From an uncultured Bacteroidales bacterium (GTDB lineage Bacteria > Bacteroidota > Bacteroidia > Bacteroidales > UBA932), in assembly GCA_905234775.1 (NCBI GenBank), contig CAJOJC010000007.1, forward strand, positions 1 to 57,344: a stretch of 57,344 nucleotides of DNA. Reading direction: 5' to 3'. Both the position numbers and the translations under genes were made by a program. Positions 41,035 through 50,782 of this stretch are shown in pieces. The notes under the pieces were generated by a model. It was not told the origin of the DNA, ran no database searches, and saw only the letters and a list, made by a program, of their open reading frames with translations. Position 1 is the stretch's first letter. Each line of letters opens with the position of its first letter.

Positions 41035-42261
41035 ATGAAAAAGACCGAACAGCTCCTCCATCGCATCGACGAGCTTCAGAAAGAGACCGGCATCCCCCGC
41101 ACTATTTTCGCGGCATGCCCGAACTCCCCTACCGTCATCCGTGCCTCCATCCAGGCGGCGAAACGCAACAATGCCCCCATCTATTTCGCAGCGACCCTGA
41201 ATCAGATCGACTGCGACGGCGGTTATACCGGAATGACCCAGGCAGACTTCGTCCGCACCGTCAGATTCGAGTGCGAAAGGGTCAACTTCACCGGCCCCTG
41301 CATCATCGCGATCGACCATGGCGGCCCCTGGCTCAAGGATAAGCAGAGGGTAGAAAAATGGTCGGTAGAAGACGCCATGAACGGCGTGAAGAAGTCGTTC
41401 GAGGCAGCGGTCCTCGCGGGCTATGATCTTATCCATGTAGACCCGACTGTAGACATCAACGTCCCCAAGGGCGAGATCATCGACATCCATCTCGTCGCCG
41501 CCCGTACGGTAGAGCTCATCGCTCATACGGAGAAATTCCGCAAGGCCAACGGAATCGCCCCCATCTCGTACGAAGTCGGAACCGAGGAGGTCCATGGCGG
41601 ACTGGCAGACGAAACAACCTTCGACACCTTCATCTCCGACCTCAAGGCCGGCCTGAAGGCCGTCGGGCTCGAGGACGTATGGCCCTGCTTCATCGTAGGC
41701 AAGGTCGGAACAGACCTCGATACGACCCTCTTCGACACCGAAGTCGCGAAGACCCTTACCGCAAAGGTGCGCCCTCTCGGCAGCTATATCAAAGGCCACT
41801 ATACAGACGATGTCTCCAATCCTCAGGACTATCCGCTCTGCGGAATGGGCGCCGCCAACGTAGGTCCCGAATTCACCATCAGCGAGTATCGCGCGCTCTG
41901 CGAGCTCGAAGAACTTGAGAAGAAGTTCCACGCCGAAGGCAAGGTCGGAGTTCTCTCTCATATGAAGGAAACCCTTCTCGAGGAGGTCCACGAATCCCAC
42001 CGCTGGGAGAAGTGGCTCCACGAAGACGAGAAGACCCTCGACCTCCACGAGCTGACTCCCGAGCGCCAGGACTGGATCGTAGCGACCTGCTGCCGCTACA
42101 TCTGGCAGCAGCCCCGTACGCTGGCAGCCCGCGGCTTCCTCTTCGCAAATCTCGAGCGTCTCGGAATGAATCCCGAGACAGTTGTTCTCGGCAGGATCGA
42201 GCGCGACATGGATAAGTATTTCCGCGCGTTCAACCTGATCGGGCTAAATGACATTTTATAG
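41035..42261 (+). CDS. agaZ: GatZ/KbaZ (AgaZ)-family tagatose-bisphosphate aldolase-associated protein
   Basis: 408 residues, cytosolic. Family segments: NQIDCDGGYTGMTQADF (close to the GatZ signature), IIAIDHGGPWLKDKQ, YDLIHVDPTVDINVPKGEI, SYEVGTEEVHGGLAD and VANVGPEFTISEY-like text (GAANVGPEFTISEYRAL). In enterobacteria this subunit stabilises the catalytic GatY/KbaY aldolase; no GatY/KbaY is present in the window, so it may act alone or with a partner elsewhere. It starts one base after the reconstructed agaS stop. Confidence 0.85.
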   Translation: MKKTEQLLHRIDELQKETGIPRTIFAACPNSPTVIRASIQAAKRNNAPIYFAATLNQIDCDGGYTGMTQADFVRTVRFECERVNFTGPCIIAIDHGGPWLKDKQRVEKWSVEDAMNGVKKSFEAAVLAGYDLIHVDPTVDINVPKGEIIDIHLVAARTVELIAHTEKFRKANGIAPISYEVGTEEVHGGLADETTFDTFISDLKAGLKAVGLEDVWPCFIVGKVGTDLDTTLFDTEVAKTLTAKVRPLGSYIKGHYTDDVSNPQDYPLCGMGAANVGPEFTISEYRALCELEELEKKFHAEGKVGVLSHMKETLLEEVHESHRWEKWLHEDEKTLDLHELTPERQDWIVATCCRYIWQQPRTLAARGFLFANLERLGMNPETVVLGRIERDMDKYFRAFNLIGLNDIL

Positions 42262-42283
42262 GTCGTATATCGTTTTTAATTAT

Positions 42284-42291
42284 TATATTTG
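42284..42291 (+). promoter_or_regulatory. Bacteroidota -7 box for the SusCD of the glycan locus
   Basis: TATATTTG fits TAnnTTTG, 33 bases before the SusC ATG, leaving room for a short untranslated leader. An AT-rich TATCGTTTTTAATT lies upstream, only a poor match to the AgaR site. Confidence 0.5.
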
Positions 42292-42324
42292 GAAGTTACA
42301 TTTAACAACTAAAGATTCAGCCTT

Positions 42325-45303
42325 ATGAATTTTAAAACTGTTCTCCAGGCCGTTTCGGTTATGTTGATTATGTCCCTGACCGCGCTGACGGCCGGTGCTC
42401 AGACTCTTACAGTCAAGGGTACCGTTACCGATGCTGCGGACGGATCCCCTATGATGGGAGTCGCAGTCGCATGCTCTGCGGGCGGCGGAACAATCACCGA
42501 CCTCGACGGAAAGTACACCATTCAGGTGCCTTCCAACTCGACCCTTACTTTCAGCTGCCTCAGCTATAAAGACGTGGTCGAAAGTGTAGCAGGACGCGCT
42601 GTCATCGACGTAGTTATGTCTGAAGACGCTCAGCTTCTCGAAGAAGTTGTCGTTCTCGGTTACACAACTCAGAAGAAAAACGAGCTCTCCAGCTCGGTTG
42701 TCACGATGAGCGGCGAAGAACTCACCAACATCACTACCCCGGACGTAGGTAACATGCTTCAGGGTAAAGCTGCCGGTGTTCTCGTACTCAACGCCTCCGG
42801 CCAGCCTGGTGACGCAGCTCAGATCCGTATCCGCGGAACGGGCTCTATCTCCGCAAGCGCAGACCCTCTGTATGTTGTCGACGGCGTAGCAGGCGGTTCT
42901 TTCAACCCTAACGACGTAGAGACCATTACAATTCTGAAGGATGCTTCCGCAACCGCTCTTTACGGTGCCTCTGCAGCAGGCGGCGTTATCGTCGTTACCA
43001 CAAAGCAGGCCAAGGATGTCAGCGAAGTCAACTTCAAGGTCAGCGGCGGTATGAAGAAGGCCCTTTCCGGCCGCTTCCGCCCGATGAACTCGAAGGAGCT
43101 CCTCTCAGTCCTCAAGAAAGCTTATTCATCAACAGTTTTCAACGCCCTCTATCCGAAGGAGTTGAAGAATCAGTCATTCGACTGGATGAACGCTTCGTTC
43201 CGTACCGGTGTGGTTCAGGACTACTACGCATCCGTCTCCGGAAAATCCGGTAAGACCTCTTACTTCGTAAGCCTTGATTACTACGACGAACAGGGCTCCC
43301 TTATCAATACTGCATTCAACAAAGGCTCCGCAAGGGTCAACCTCAGCACCGCAATCTTCGATAACGTAACCCTCAACTTCCGCGCTGCATACAACAAGTC
43401 GAAGGAGCAGGGAACGTCGTCATACGTAACTCTCGAGAGTGCATACTACATGCTTCCTTTCGATAACCCGTACGACGTAAATACCGGAGAGCCGCTCCTC
43501 GTTGATTCCGGTTCCCGTTCAGACAACGGTAAGGACTGGTACTCAGGAAACCGCTACAACATCTTCCACAACGAGCTTTACAACTATGCAATAGGACACG
43601 GCGAGAATATCACCGCAGACCTCCAGCTCAACTGGAACATTACAGACTGGCTCATCTTCACCAGTACGACCCGTTACGATTCTTCGAACAGCTTCTGGGA
43701 GGAGTACTATGATCCTCGTACTAACATCCCCAGCTACTACGGAAAGGGTAGACTCTACAACTCCAATTCCAGCTGGAGCGGATTCGGTACTACGAATCTC
43801 CTCAAGTTCATCAAGCAGCTCGGAGATCACAACATCAGCGCAATCGCAGGTATCGAGTACGGCGGCGGCTTCACCCGCGCTAATACCGCAACCGGTACCG
43901 GAATGCCCGCAGGCCAGGCCTCTCTCAGCGCCTGCCCTACCATCACCGATGTGACCGGCTATCAGTATCAGAGCCGCTCATGGGCATGGCTCGCCCAGGC
44001 CCAGTGGGCATACCTCGGAAAGTATGTCGTTACTGCTTCCATCCGTTATGATGAAACTTCCCGTTTCGCTCCCAAGACCCGCGGCGGTTACTTCCCTGGC
44101 GTTTCCGGAGCATGGATCATCTCCCAGGAAGACTTCATGAACGAAGTAGAGGCCCTCAAGTTCCTCAAACTTCGCGCAGGTTACGGTAAGACCGGTAACA
44201 ACAACATCCAGGAATTCCTCTATCAGGACGCATACGAACTCTCCAAGACTTATGGAGGAAACGTAGGTGCCGTGATGGTTCGCCAGTCCAACCCCAACCT
44301 CGGCTGGGAGGAGGCTTACATGAGCAGCCTTGGTCTGGAACTCACCACCAAACACGACATCAACATCGGTATCGACCTGTATCATACCCTCAATACCAAC
44401 CTCCTTCTCGACGTTCCCGTTCCCCCGAGCACCGGCTTCACCGCCTATACTCAGAACGTAGGTAAGATCCGCAACATGGGTGTCGAATTCGTTATCGACG
44501 CTCCCATCATCAAGACCAAGGACTTCCGCTGGGACGCAGGCTTCAACGTAGGCCTCAACAAAAACGAGGTTGTTTATCTCCCGAACGGAGACTTCCTCCA
44601 GAAGGTGTCTTCCGGCGAGGCACAGCAGGTCAAGGTCGGTCAGGACCTCTACACCTGGTACATGAAGAAGTGGGCCGGAGTCGATCCCGCAAACGGTGAT
44701 CCTCTCTGGGAAGTAGTTGGCGCCGACGGTAAGATTACTACCACTAACGTCTACGCAGACGCTACCATGCAGACCTGCGGATCGGCTTCTCCTCTGATGA
44801 GCGGCGGTATCAACACTTCCCTCACCTGGAAGGGCTTCTTCTTCAGCGCCAACGGTAGCTTCATCTACGGAAACAAGGTCTTCAACAGCACCCGTACCTC
44901 GATGGATAACGACGGTAGCGATGCTACACACAACCTTATGTCTATCGACAATGGCCTCGGCTGGAAGCGTTGGGAAAAAGCTGGAGACGTTGCCACACAC
45001 CCGAGAATCGACCTCGGTGGAAAGGGCGGTCAGATCTCTTCCCGTTTCCTCGAAGACGGCAGCTTCTTCCGCGTAAGGAACGTAACCGTAGGTTACAACC
45101 TCCCGAAGAGCCTTACCGACAATCTTAAGATGAAGGCTGCAAAGGTCTATGTCTCTGCAGACAACATCCTTACTCTCAGCAAGTTCTCCGGAATGGACCC
45201 TGAGGTCCAGCTCGAAGGATCAGACTGGCAGCTCGCAGGAACCTACTCGATGAACTATCCTGTTCCGTTCTCTGTAGTAGCAGGTATTGACATTAAATTC
45301 TAA
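42325..45303 (+). CDS. SusC/RagA-family TonB-dependent transporter of the glycan locus
   Basis: 992 residues. Signal peptide ends near LTAGAQ; regulatory carboxypeptidase-like domain at about 25-105 (LTVKGTVTDAADGSPMMGVAV); plug at about 110-230 with GKAAGVLVLNASGQPG, RIRGTGSISASADPLYVVDG and DASATALYGASAAGGVIVV; barrel ending VVAGIDIKF. Large stretches of the plug are the same as in the SusC at 19818, so the two pairs are close paralogues. Energised by TonB-ExbBD (not in the window), it should import the oligosaccharide released by the surface enzymes. Confidence 0.93.
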   Translation: MNFKTVLQAVSVMLIMSLTALTAGAQTLTVKGTVTDAADGSPMMGVAVACSAGGGTITDLDGKYTIQVPSNSTLTFSCLSYKDVVESVAGRAVIDVVMSEDAQLLEEVVVLGYTTQKKNELSSSVVTMSGEELTNITTPDVGNMLQGKAAGVLVLNASGQPGDAAQIRIRGTGSISASADPLYVVDGVAGGSFNPNDVETITILKDASATALYGASAAGGVIVVTTKQAKDVSEVNFKVSGGMKKALSGRFRPMNSKELLSVLKKAYSSTVFNALYPKELKNQSFDWMNASFRTGVVQDYYASVSGKSGKTSYFVSLDYYDEQGSLINTAFNKGSARVNLSTAIFDNVTLNFRAAYNKSKEQGTSSYVTLESAYYMLPFDNPYDVNTGEPLLVDSGSRSDNGKDWYSGNRYNIFHNELYNYAIGHGENITADLQLNWNITDWLIFTSTTRYDSSNSFWEEYYDPRTNIPSYYGKGRLYNSNSSWSGFGTTNLLKFIKQLGDHNISAIAGIEYGGGFTRANTATGTGMPAGQASLSACPTITDVTGYQYQSRSWAWLAQAQWAYLGKYVVTASIRYDETSRFAPKTRGGYFPGVSGAWIISQEDFMNEVEALKFLKLRAGYGKTGNNNIQEFLYQDAYELSKTYGGNVGAVMVRQSNPNLGWEEAYMSSLGLELTTKHDINIGIDLYHTLNTNLLLDVPVPPSTGFTAYTQNVGKIRNMGVEFVIDAPIIKTKDFRWDAGFNVGLNKNEVVYLPNGDFLQKVSSGEAQQVKVGQDLYTWYMKKWAGVDPANGDPLWEVVGADGKITTTNVYADATMQTCGSASPLMSGGINTSLTWKGFFFSANGSFIYGNKVFNSTRTSMDNDGSDATHNLMSIDNGLGWKRWEKAGDVATHPRIDLGGKGGQISSRFLEDGSFFRVRNVTVGYNLPKSLTDNLKMKAAKVYVSADNILTLSKFSGMDPEVQLEGSDWQLAGTYSMNYPVPFSVVAGIDIKF

Positions 45304-45317
45304 AGACCGGTCGAATT

Positions 45318-47102
45318 ATGAAGAAAGTTTTATACATACTCGCAGCAACAATAATGGTCGCAGCGTGCGAAATGGATTTCTATCGTTCGGACACTATGAC
45401 CTCCACAATGCTCAAGGCCGATCCCGGCGCAGCCGTATACACTACCGACGGTCTGTATTCAATGTTCAAGGATGTCCTTCTCTTTGAAGGAACCGAGTAT
45501 TCGAACAACACTTGGGTTAAGCATTACTTCCAGCTCACAGAGTTCCGCGGAGATAATGTAGCCCAGGGACGTGCATCCGAAGACCCGTTCACCAACATCA
45601 TGAACTACGACGACGACAATACCCTCTATAACCTCGGTTATTTCTGGTATGTCTCGTACAAGATCCTCTTCGGAGCCAACTCAAATATCGAAGCCATCCA
45701 GGAAGGCACTACCGCTGAAGGAGACCTTCTCCTCGGAGAAAACTATTTCATCCGTGCATTCGTCCACTTCGCTCTCGCCAATATCTACGCCAAGCCTTAC
45801 TATGTACAGGGCCGCGGAACCAACGAGAACGAGCCTTGCGTTGTTCTTCGCAACAGCACGGACTGCTCGAAGACCGAGAAGGCTACAGTAGGCCAGGTCT
45901 ACGAACAGGTAGAAAAGGATTGCCAGAAAGCATATCAGCTTCTCCAGGGCAAGGCCCGCAGAGGCAACAAGGGATTCGTAGGCGAAGAGGCTCCTCTTGC
46001 CCTCCTTTCCCGCCTATACCTCTACAAGGGTGATTGGGACAAGTGTATTGAGGTTTCCGAGCAGCTTCTCGGCGCTGACCCTGCAAGCAAACTCGATCCG
46101 GACCTCGCGAACTACTTCGTGAACGCAGAAGATTCCAAGGAAACCATCTGGTGTATCAATCGCCGCCTTACCGACTATCAGTTCTCTCAGCACGCCCAGC
46201 TCGGCTCCATGTACTACTCATCAACCGGCGTCGGCGGTATCGGCTGGTGCGAGATCTACTCTTCAGAGCAGCTCCTCGACCTTCTCTTCCGCTGGCCCGA
46301 TGACGGACGCCGCAAGGCTTACTTCGCATATGCCGCTCCTATCGAAGGACAAATGATGGTAAGCTGGCCGGACGCTAAGGGCGGTCTTGACTATCGTCTC
46401 GACGTAATGGTCACCTCCAGCAAGAACGACGACGGAACTTATACTCCCAACGTCATCGACAACGGCGACGGAACCTATTCAGTCACAACCGGAGGTAAGA
46501 ACTACACTATCAAGAAGACTACCGTCAACAAGGATGTCAAGTACTATATCGAAGGCTACGCAACAGATGCCGAAGATGATGATGACATCGTCGGCGGAAC
46601 CCGCGTATTCGTCCGTACCGCTCAGGACAACGCAAAGGGAACCCGTCTTACGATGCCCGCTTACATGAACACCAAGTTCGCAGGAAAGCCCGGTACAGAC
46701 GAGGAGCTCCTCAGCTCGAATGTTTTCTTCCGCTATGGCGAGACTATACTTAACGCAGCAGAGGCCTATGCCCACAAAGACGACGCAGTCAATGCAGTCA
46801 AATACATGAACTACGTCAGGGCCCGCGCCGGTCTTACCGGAGATGCTCTCTATACTACTACCAACATAGCTGACAGCGGTTATACCACTGTCCTTGACGC
46901 AGTCCTCGACGAAAGGAGGATCGAACTCATGTACGAAGGCTTCCGCGGATACGACCTCTATCGTAACGGTAAGGATATCTTCCGCAAGTATGCAGGTGTC
47001 CACAAATGGGAGATCATCCCCAACGCCACCCTCGACACTACTTTCCCGGTTTGTATCCCTTACGCTGAGACCGCAGCCAGTGGTGTGACAAGCAACAAAT
47101 AA
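45318..47102 (+). CDS. SusD/RagB-family surface lipoprotein of the glycan locus
   Basis: 594 residues with lipobox VAAC (cysteine 17). SusD landmarks are GENYFIRAFVHFALANIYAK, LALLSRLYLYKGDWDKC, ILNAAEAYAHKDDA, MNYVRARAGLTG and the C-terminal VLDERRIELMYEGFRGYDL. Caps the SusC barrel 15 bases upstream and binds glycan. A 52-base gap without terminator leads to the next lipoprotein gene. Confidence 0.92.
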   Translation: MKKVLYILAATIMVAACEMDFYRSDTMTSTMLKADPGAAVYTTDGLYSMFKDVLLFEGTEYSNNTWVKHYFQLTEFRGDNVAQGRASEDPFTNIMNYDDDNTLYNLGYFWYVSYKILFGANSNIEAIQEGTTAEGDLLLGENYFIRAFVHFALANIYAKPYYVQGRGTNENEPCVVLRNSTDCSKTEKATVGQVYEQVEKDCQKAYQLLQGKARRGNKGFVGEEAPLALLSRLYLYKGDWDKCIEVSEQLLGADPASKLDPDLANYFVNAEDSKETIWCINRRLTDYQFSQHAQLGSMYYSSTGVGGIGWCEIYSSEQLLDLLFRWPDDGRRKAYFAYAAPIEGQMMVSWPDAKGGLDYRLDVMVTSSKNDDGTYTPNVIDNGDGTYSVTTGGKNYTIKKTTVNKDVKYYIEGYATDAEDDDDIVGGTRVFVRTAQDNAKGTRLTMPAYMNTKFAGKPGTDEELLSSNVFFRYGETILNAAEAYAHKDDAVNAVKYMNYVRARAGLTGDALYTTTNIADSGYTTVLDAVLDERRIELMYEGFRGYDLYRNGKDIFRKYAGVHKWEIIPNATLDTTFPVCIPYAETAASGVTSNK

Positions 47103-47154
47103 AACCAAAACCTACATAACAACATTTTTTATTAACCCAAAAAACAATTCAATC

Positions 47155-47910
47155 ATGAAGAAATTCTTCTACTATGCTGCTCTTTTCGCAGCTCTGACCA
47201 TGGGCTTCAGCTCATGCGGTGAGAAAAATGGAGGCGAGGAGATCGACGATCCGGAGGACGAGTTCGTATCTCCTATCAAGGTCGACGGCGACTTCGCAGA
47301 CTGGGCTGCTCTTCCCGCAGCTAAGGTTGCAGTAGCAGAGAACAAGAACTCTGAAAAGAACGCTCTTAAGGTTCTCAAGGCTTACGCTGACAAGGTTTAC
47401 CTCAACATCTACTTCGAGTTCGACGACGCTCAGATCGTTGACAAGGAATGGCCCGCAGTCCACGTCTATCTGAACTACGATGGCGACAAGGCTACCGGCG
47501 GATACGGTGATGAGTTCGCAGACGCTTGTGTAGACTCAATGCTCGAGACCGCTATCTTCAGCGGCGGTCAGTGGAACGACTGGAACGCTTCCTACTGGCA
47601 CTGGTGGGGAGAGGCCAACGGAACCGGTTGGGAGTGGACAGCACCCGGCGCAGACACCTCCGAGGCTAACAAGTGGGGTGCAGAGATCGGCGAAGGCGAA
47701 GGTATCTCCCACGGTATGGGTAGCGGCAACGCTTACGAGATCCAGATTCTCCGCGAAATGCTTCCCAACTCACCTTTCGCAAAGACCTTCGGCGTAGGTA
47801 TCGACATCCAGCAGAACTGGAGCTCGATTGCATGGCTTCCTAACGCAGCCAGCACCGACGACAACCCCAACGGTCTTGCCAACATGCTCGACGTTACCAT
47901 CGACGAATAA
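47155..47910 (+). CDS. CBM9/DOMON-like surface lipoprotein
   Basis: 251 residues. Lipobox GFSSC (cysteine 21), an acidic Glu/Asp linker (about 25-40), then one beta-sandwich domain opening with IKVDGDFADWAALP, the typical start of CBM9/DOMON-type carbohydrate-binding domains. Many aromatic residues (NDWNASYWHWWGEANGTGW, about 145-163) could bind sugar rings. Position right after SusD fits a surface glycan-binding protein. A paralogue is at 50783. A strong terminator follows. Ligand unknown. Confidence 0.75.
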   Translation: MKKFFYYAALFAALTMGFSSCGEKNGGEEIDDPEDEFVSPIKVDGDFADWAALPAAKVAVAENKNSEKNALKVLKAYADKVYLNIYFEFDDAQIVDKEWPAVHVYLNYDGDKATGGYGDEFADACVDSMLETAIFSGGQWNDWNASYWHWWGEANGTGWEWTAPGADTSEANKWGAEIGEGEGISHGMGSGNAYEIQILREMLPNSPFAKTFGVGIDIQQNWSSIAWLPNAASTDDNPNGLANMLDVTIDE

Positions 47911-47930
47911 TCAATCGGCATGATTTTACC

Positions 47931-47968
47931 GGCCATAGCCGCCACACAAAGGTGGCTATGGCCTTTTT
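47931..47968 (+). terminator. Terminator inside the glycan locus
   Basis: GGCCATAGCCGCC (47931-47943) pairs with GGTGGCTATGGCC (47951-47963), 13 pairs with one G-U, loop ACACAAA, then TTTTT. It separates SusCD plus the first binding protein from the DUF4832/GH31 genes. Confidence 0.85.
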
Positions 47969-48005
47969 CATTAAAAAAAGCCCACACAGCTAACAACCAA
48001 CAACC

Positions 48006-49409
48006 ATGAAGAAAAGCTTTCTCTTCTCCATCTTGTTCCTGGCTCTGATGGCCTCTTGCTGCATCTCCTGCGACAAGGGCGGTAACGGGGTAAAGGACCC
48101 TGATGCGGACTTTGCGTCGTTGACCAGATTGGATTTCCAGGTCGACGAAACCGAATTCCCCAACCCGGAAAGAGGTTGGTTCACCCATCCCGAGTTCAAT
48201 GCCTCGCGCAATCCCGGAGTACTGTCGGAAAGCACAATGGAAGCCCAGAGGGCACTCGGAAGAACGCTCATCTACACTATCTACTATCTTGATCTGTTCT
48301 TCGAGTCACCTATTTCGGATGACTTCCTGAACTACATCAGAGCGAACCTTACTGTTCTCAGGAACACTGGATTCAAGTGTGTCCTCAGGTTTGCCTACAA
48401 GAGAGACTGGAGTGAGAAAGGTCACCCGTGGGATCCCGAGCGCGAGGTAATGTACGGACATATCGAGCAGTTAAAGCCTATCTTCCAGGAATTTGCCGAT
48501 GTCATCTTCGTCCTCGAAGCCGGCTTCATCGGTTCTTATGGCGAGTGGTATTACACTGACCACTTCAACTTCGACCCTAAGACAGTCGAGGATTATATCC
48601 CCCGCCGCGAGCTTCTCGACAAGCTCCTTGCGGCTCTTCCCGCAAAGCGTCAGATAGCAATCCGCTACCCCGGCGCCATCATCGGCATGCTCAACATCGA
48701 CCCTGCCGACACCCTTACAAGAAAGACGGCCCACGACGGATCCATCCTTTCCCGTCTGGCCCACCACAACGACTGCTTCGTCTCTTCCAATGACGATGTA
48801 GGAACATACCACGGAAACGCTCAGCGTGAGTTCGTCTATCACAACTCCAAGTATACGATCTGGGGCGGAGAAACCTGCAGCCTGGCCCTTGCCGGCCACT
48901 GCGAGAACTCTCTCGTAATGTCTAAGAAACACCACATGACTTACCTCAACAACGATTACAACAAGAAAGTTCTCAATCGTTGGGCTGAGGAAGGTTGCTT
49001 CAACGAGATTTCGTTTCACATCGGATACCGTCTGCTGATCGACCGCGCTTTCATCACCCCCAAACCCGAAAAGGGCAAGGAACTGAGGGTAGCCCTGCAG
49101 ATCCACAACGTAGGTTATGCAGCCCCGATGAACCCGAGAAAGGTCGAGCTCGTCCTCGTAGGACCTGAAAAGAAGGTCTTCGATATCGACGCCGATCCCC
49201 GTTTCTGGTTCGAGGACGAAGAGTCTACTCTCGATATGAAGGTTACGCTTCCGGACAACCTGCCTTCAGGAACCTACAAGGTCTGCCTGAACCTGCCCGA
49301 CCCGGAGCCTACCATCCACGACAACCCTCGTTTCAGCATCCGTCTTGCCAACAAGGGCATCTGGGATGAGGAAACCGGACTTAACACTATTGCAGAAATC
49401 AAACTTTAA
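48006..49409 (+). CDS. DUF4874-DUF4832 lipoprotein, paralogue 1
   Basis: 467 residues. Lipobox region SCCISC, then a DUF4874-like part opening with FPNPERGWF (about 51), a probable TIM barrel, and a C-terminal DUF4832/beta domain (about 335-467, starting TPKPEKGKELRVALQIHNVG). Conserved with paralogues 2 and 3: LRFAYK, VIFVLEAGFIGSYGEWYYT (Glu180), HHNDCF, YTIWGGETC (Glu289) and a run of aromatics. The two glutamates are 109 residues apart, as expected for acid/base and nucleophile of a retaining glycosidase, but activity is unproven. First gene after the internal terminator. Confidence 0.8.
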   Translation: MKKSFLFSILFLALMASCCISCDKGGNGVKDPDADFASLTRLDFQVDETEFPNPERGWFTHPEFNASRNPGVLSESTMEAQRALGRTLIYTIYYLDLFFESPISDDFLNYIRANLTVLRNTGFKCVLRFAYKRDWSEKGHPWDPEREVMYGHIEQLKPIFQEFADVIFVLEAGFIGSYGEWYYTDHFNFDPKTVEDYIPRRELLDKLLAALPAKRQIAIRYPGAIIGMLNIDPADTLTRKTAHDGSILSRLAHHNDCFVSSNDDVGTYHGNAQREFVYHNSKYTIWGGETCSLALAGHCENSLVMSKKHHMTYLNNDYNKKVLNRWAEEGCFNEISFHIGYRLLIDRAFITPKPEKGKELRVALQIHNVGYAAPMNPRKVELVLVGPEKKVFDIDADPRFWFEDEESTLDMKVTLPDNLPSGTYKVCLNLPDPEPTIHDNPRFSIRLANKGIWDEETGLNTIAEIKL

Positions 49410-49415
49410 AAAAAT

Positions 49416-50780
49416 ATGAAAAGGGCACTCCCTATTCTTATCGTTCTTGCAGCGTTGCTGATTGGTTGCAAGCCTGATCAGCCGGATCCTTACAAGGGTC
49501 TTAATAAAATTGAATTCAAACCTACGGATGAGAACTTTGCCAATCCCGAAAGGGGTTTCTACCGTCCGGTCGAAATCCACTCGGCAGATGCTGTCGCGTT
49601 TTATCCGACCACGGTAACCAACCTTCGTAAGTTCGGATTCTCGCTGATGCTGCTCGAATTCTATCTTACAGACTATATGGAGTCTGACATAGAACAGGCA
49701 TATCTCGACAAGATTACGGAGTGCTTTAATAATCTTCGCGAAGGCGGCGGTAAGGCTATCGTCCGCTTCGCCTACAAAAACAGCGAAAACGACCGTCCAT
49801 GGGACGCTACAGAAGAGTGGGTTATGCGCCATATCGAGCAAGTAACTCCTATTCTTCAGGAGTACGAGGATGTCCTCTTCGTACTCCAGGCCGGTTTCGT
49901 TGGCGTTTGGGGTGAGTGGTACTACACCACAAACTTCAACATGAATCCTTCATCCGACGCATCTTATGAACCCAGGAAACACGTTCTGAACGCCCTGCTT
50001 CAGGCAGTCCCGAAGAGCAGGCAGGTCCAGCTTCGTACTCCTGAGTTCAAGATGCGACTGATGAATGTCAGCCTCGCTGACACAATTACAATCGCTACCG
50101 CCCACAACGAAAGCGACAAATCCAGAGTCGGAGGCCACAACGACTGCTTCCTCGCATCCATCAACGATACGGGAACCTTCCACGGCGATACCGACCGCAC
50201 CCTCTGGAAAGCCGACACCCGCTACACTATCATGGGCGGCGAGTCGTGTAATCCTTCCCAGTACTGCGCCTGCGACAACGCCCTCAAGGACCTCGCAGAC
50301 TATCACTGGACTTACCTTAACAGCGCCTACCACACCTCAGTGCTCGGCCGCTGGCGTACCGAAAAATGCTACGACGAAGTGGCGCTCAGACTGGGCTACA
50401 GGCTCACTATCGAAAAGGCATTCATCAGCCCGAAGATCGCCTCTGGAACCGAGTCCCGCCTGGTTCTTCAAATCAAGAACGAAGGCTTCGCAGCCCCTCA
50501 GAATCCCCGCGATGCCGAGCTCGTCATCACCGACAAGAGCGGCCACGACACCGTGGTTAAACTCGATGTCGATCCCAGAACCTGGTTCGCTGGAGCTACA
50601 ACCACCCTCGACATTACGATTCCAGCCCTCTCCGAGGGAGAATACACCGTCAGCCTGAATCTGCCTGATCCTCAGCCTACCCTGAGGAACAATCCTTTCT
50701 ACTCGATTCAGCTCGCCAACAAAGACGTCTGGGACGAGGCTACCGGATACAACAAGATAACAACTATTAACGTACAATAA
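49416..50780 (+). CDS. DUF4874-DUF4832 lipoprotein, paralogue 2
   Basis: 454 residues. Lipobox LLIGC (cysteine 18), FANPERGFY (about 41), IVRFAYKNS, VLFVLQAGFVGVWGEWYYT (Glu167), GHNDCF, YTIMGGESC (Glu276), HWTYLNSAY, and a C-terminal beta domain that ends with YTVSLNLPDPQPTLRNNPFY, a segment also present in paralogues 1 and 3. Glutamate spacing is 109. Six bases after paralogue 1 and two before the next binding protein. Closer to paralogue 3 than to paralogue 1 around the first glutamate (GVWGEWYYTTNF shared). Confidence 0.8.
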   Translation: MKRALPILIVLAALLIGCKPDQPDPYKGLNKIEFKPTDENFANPERGFYRPVEIHSADAVAFYPTTVTNLRKFGFSLMLLEFYLTDYMESDIEQAYLDKITECFNNLREGGGKAIVRFAYKNSENDRPWDATEEWVMRHIEQVTPILQEYEDVLFVLQAGFVGVWGEWYYTTNFNMNPSSDASYEPRKHVLNALLQAVPKSRQVQLRTPEFKMRLMNVSLADTITIATAHNESDKSRVGGHNDCFLASINDTGTFHGDTDRTLWKADTRYTIMGGESCNPSQYCACDNALKDLADYHWTYLNSAYHTSVLGRWRTEKCYDEVALRLGYRLTIEKAFISPKIASGTESRLVLQIKNEGFAAPQNPRDAELVITDKSGHDTVVKLDVDPRTWFAGATTTLDITIPALSEGEYTVSLNLPDPQPTLRNNPFYSIQLANKDVWDEATGYNKITTINVQ

Positions 50781-50782
50781 AT

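Noticed and set aside
40963..42048. 361-codon minus-strand frame opposite agaZ
   Set aside because: Shadow of the GatZ-family gene; no domain and no promoter box.
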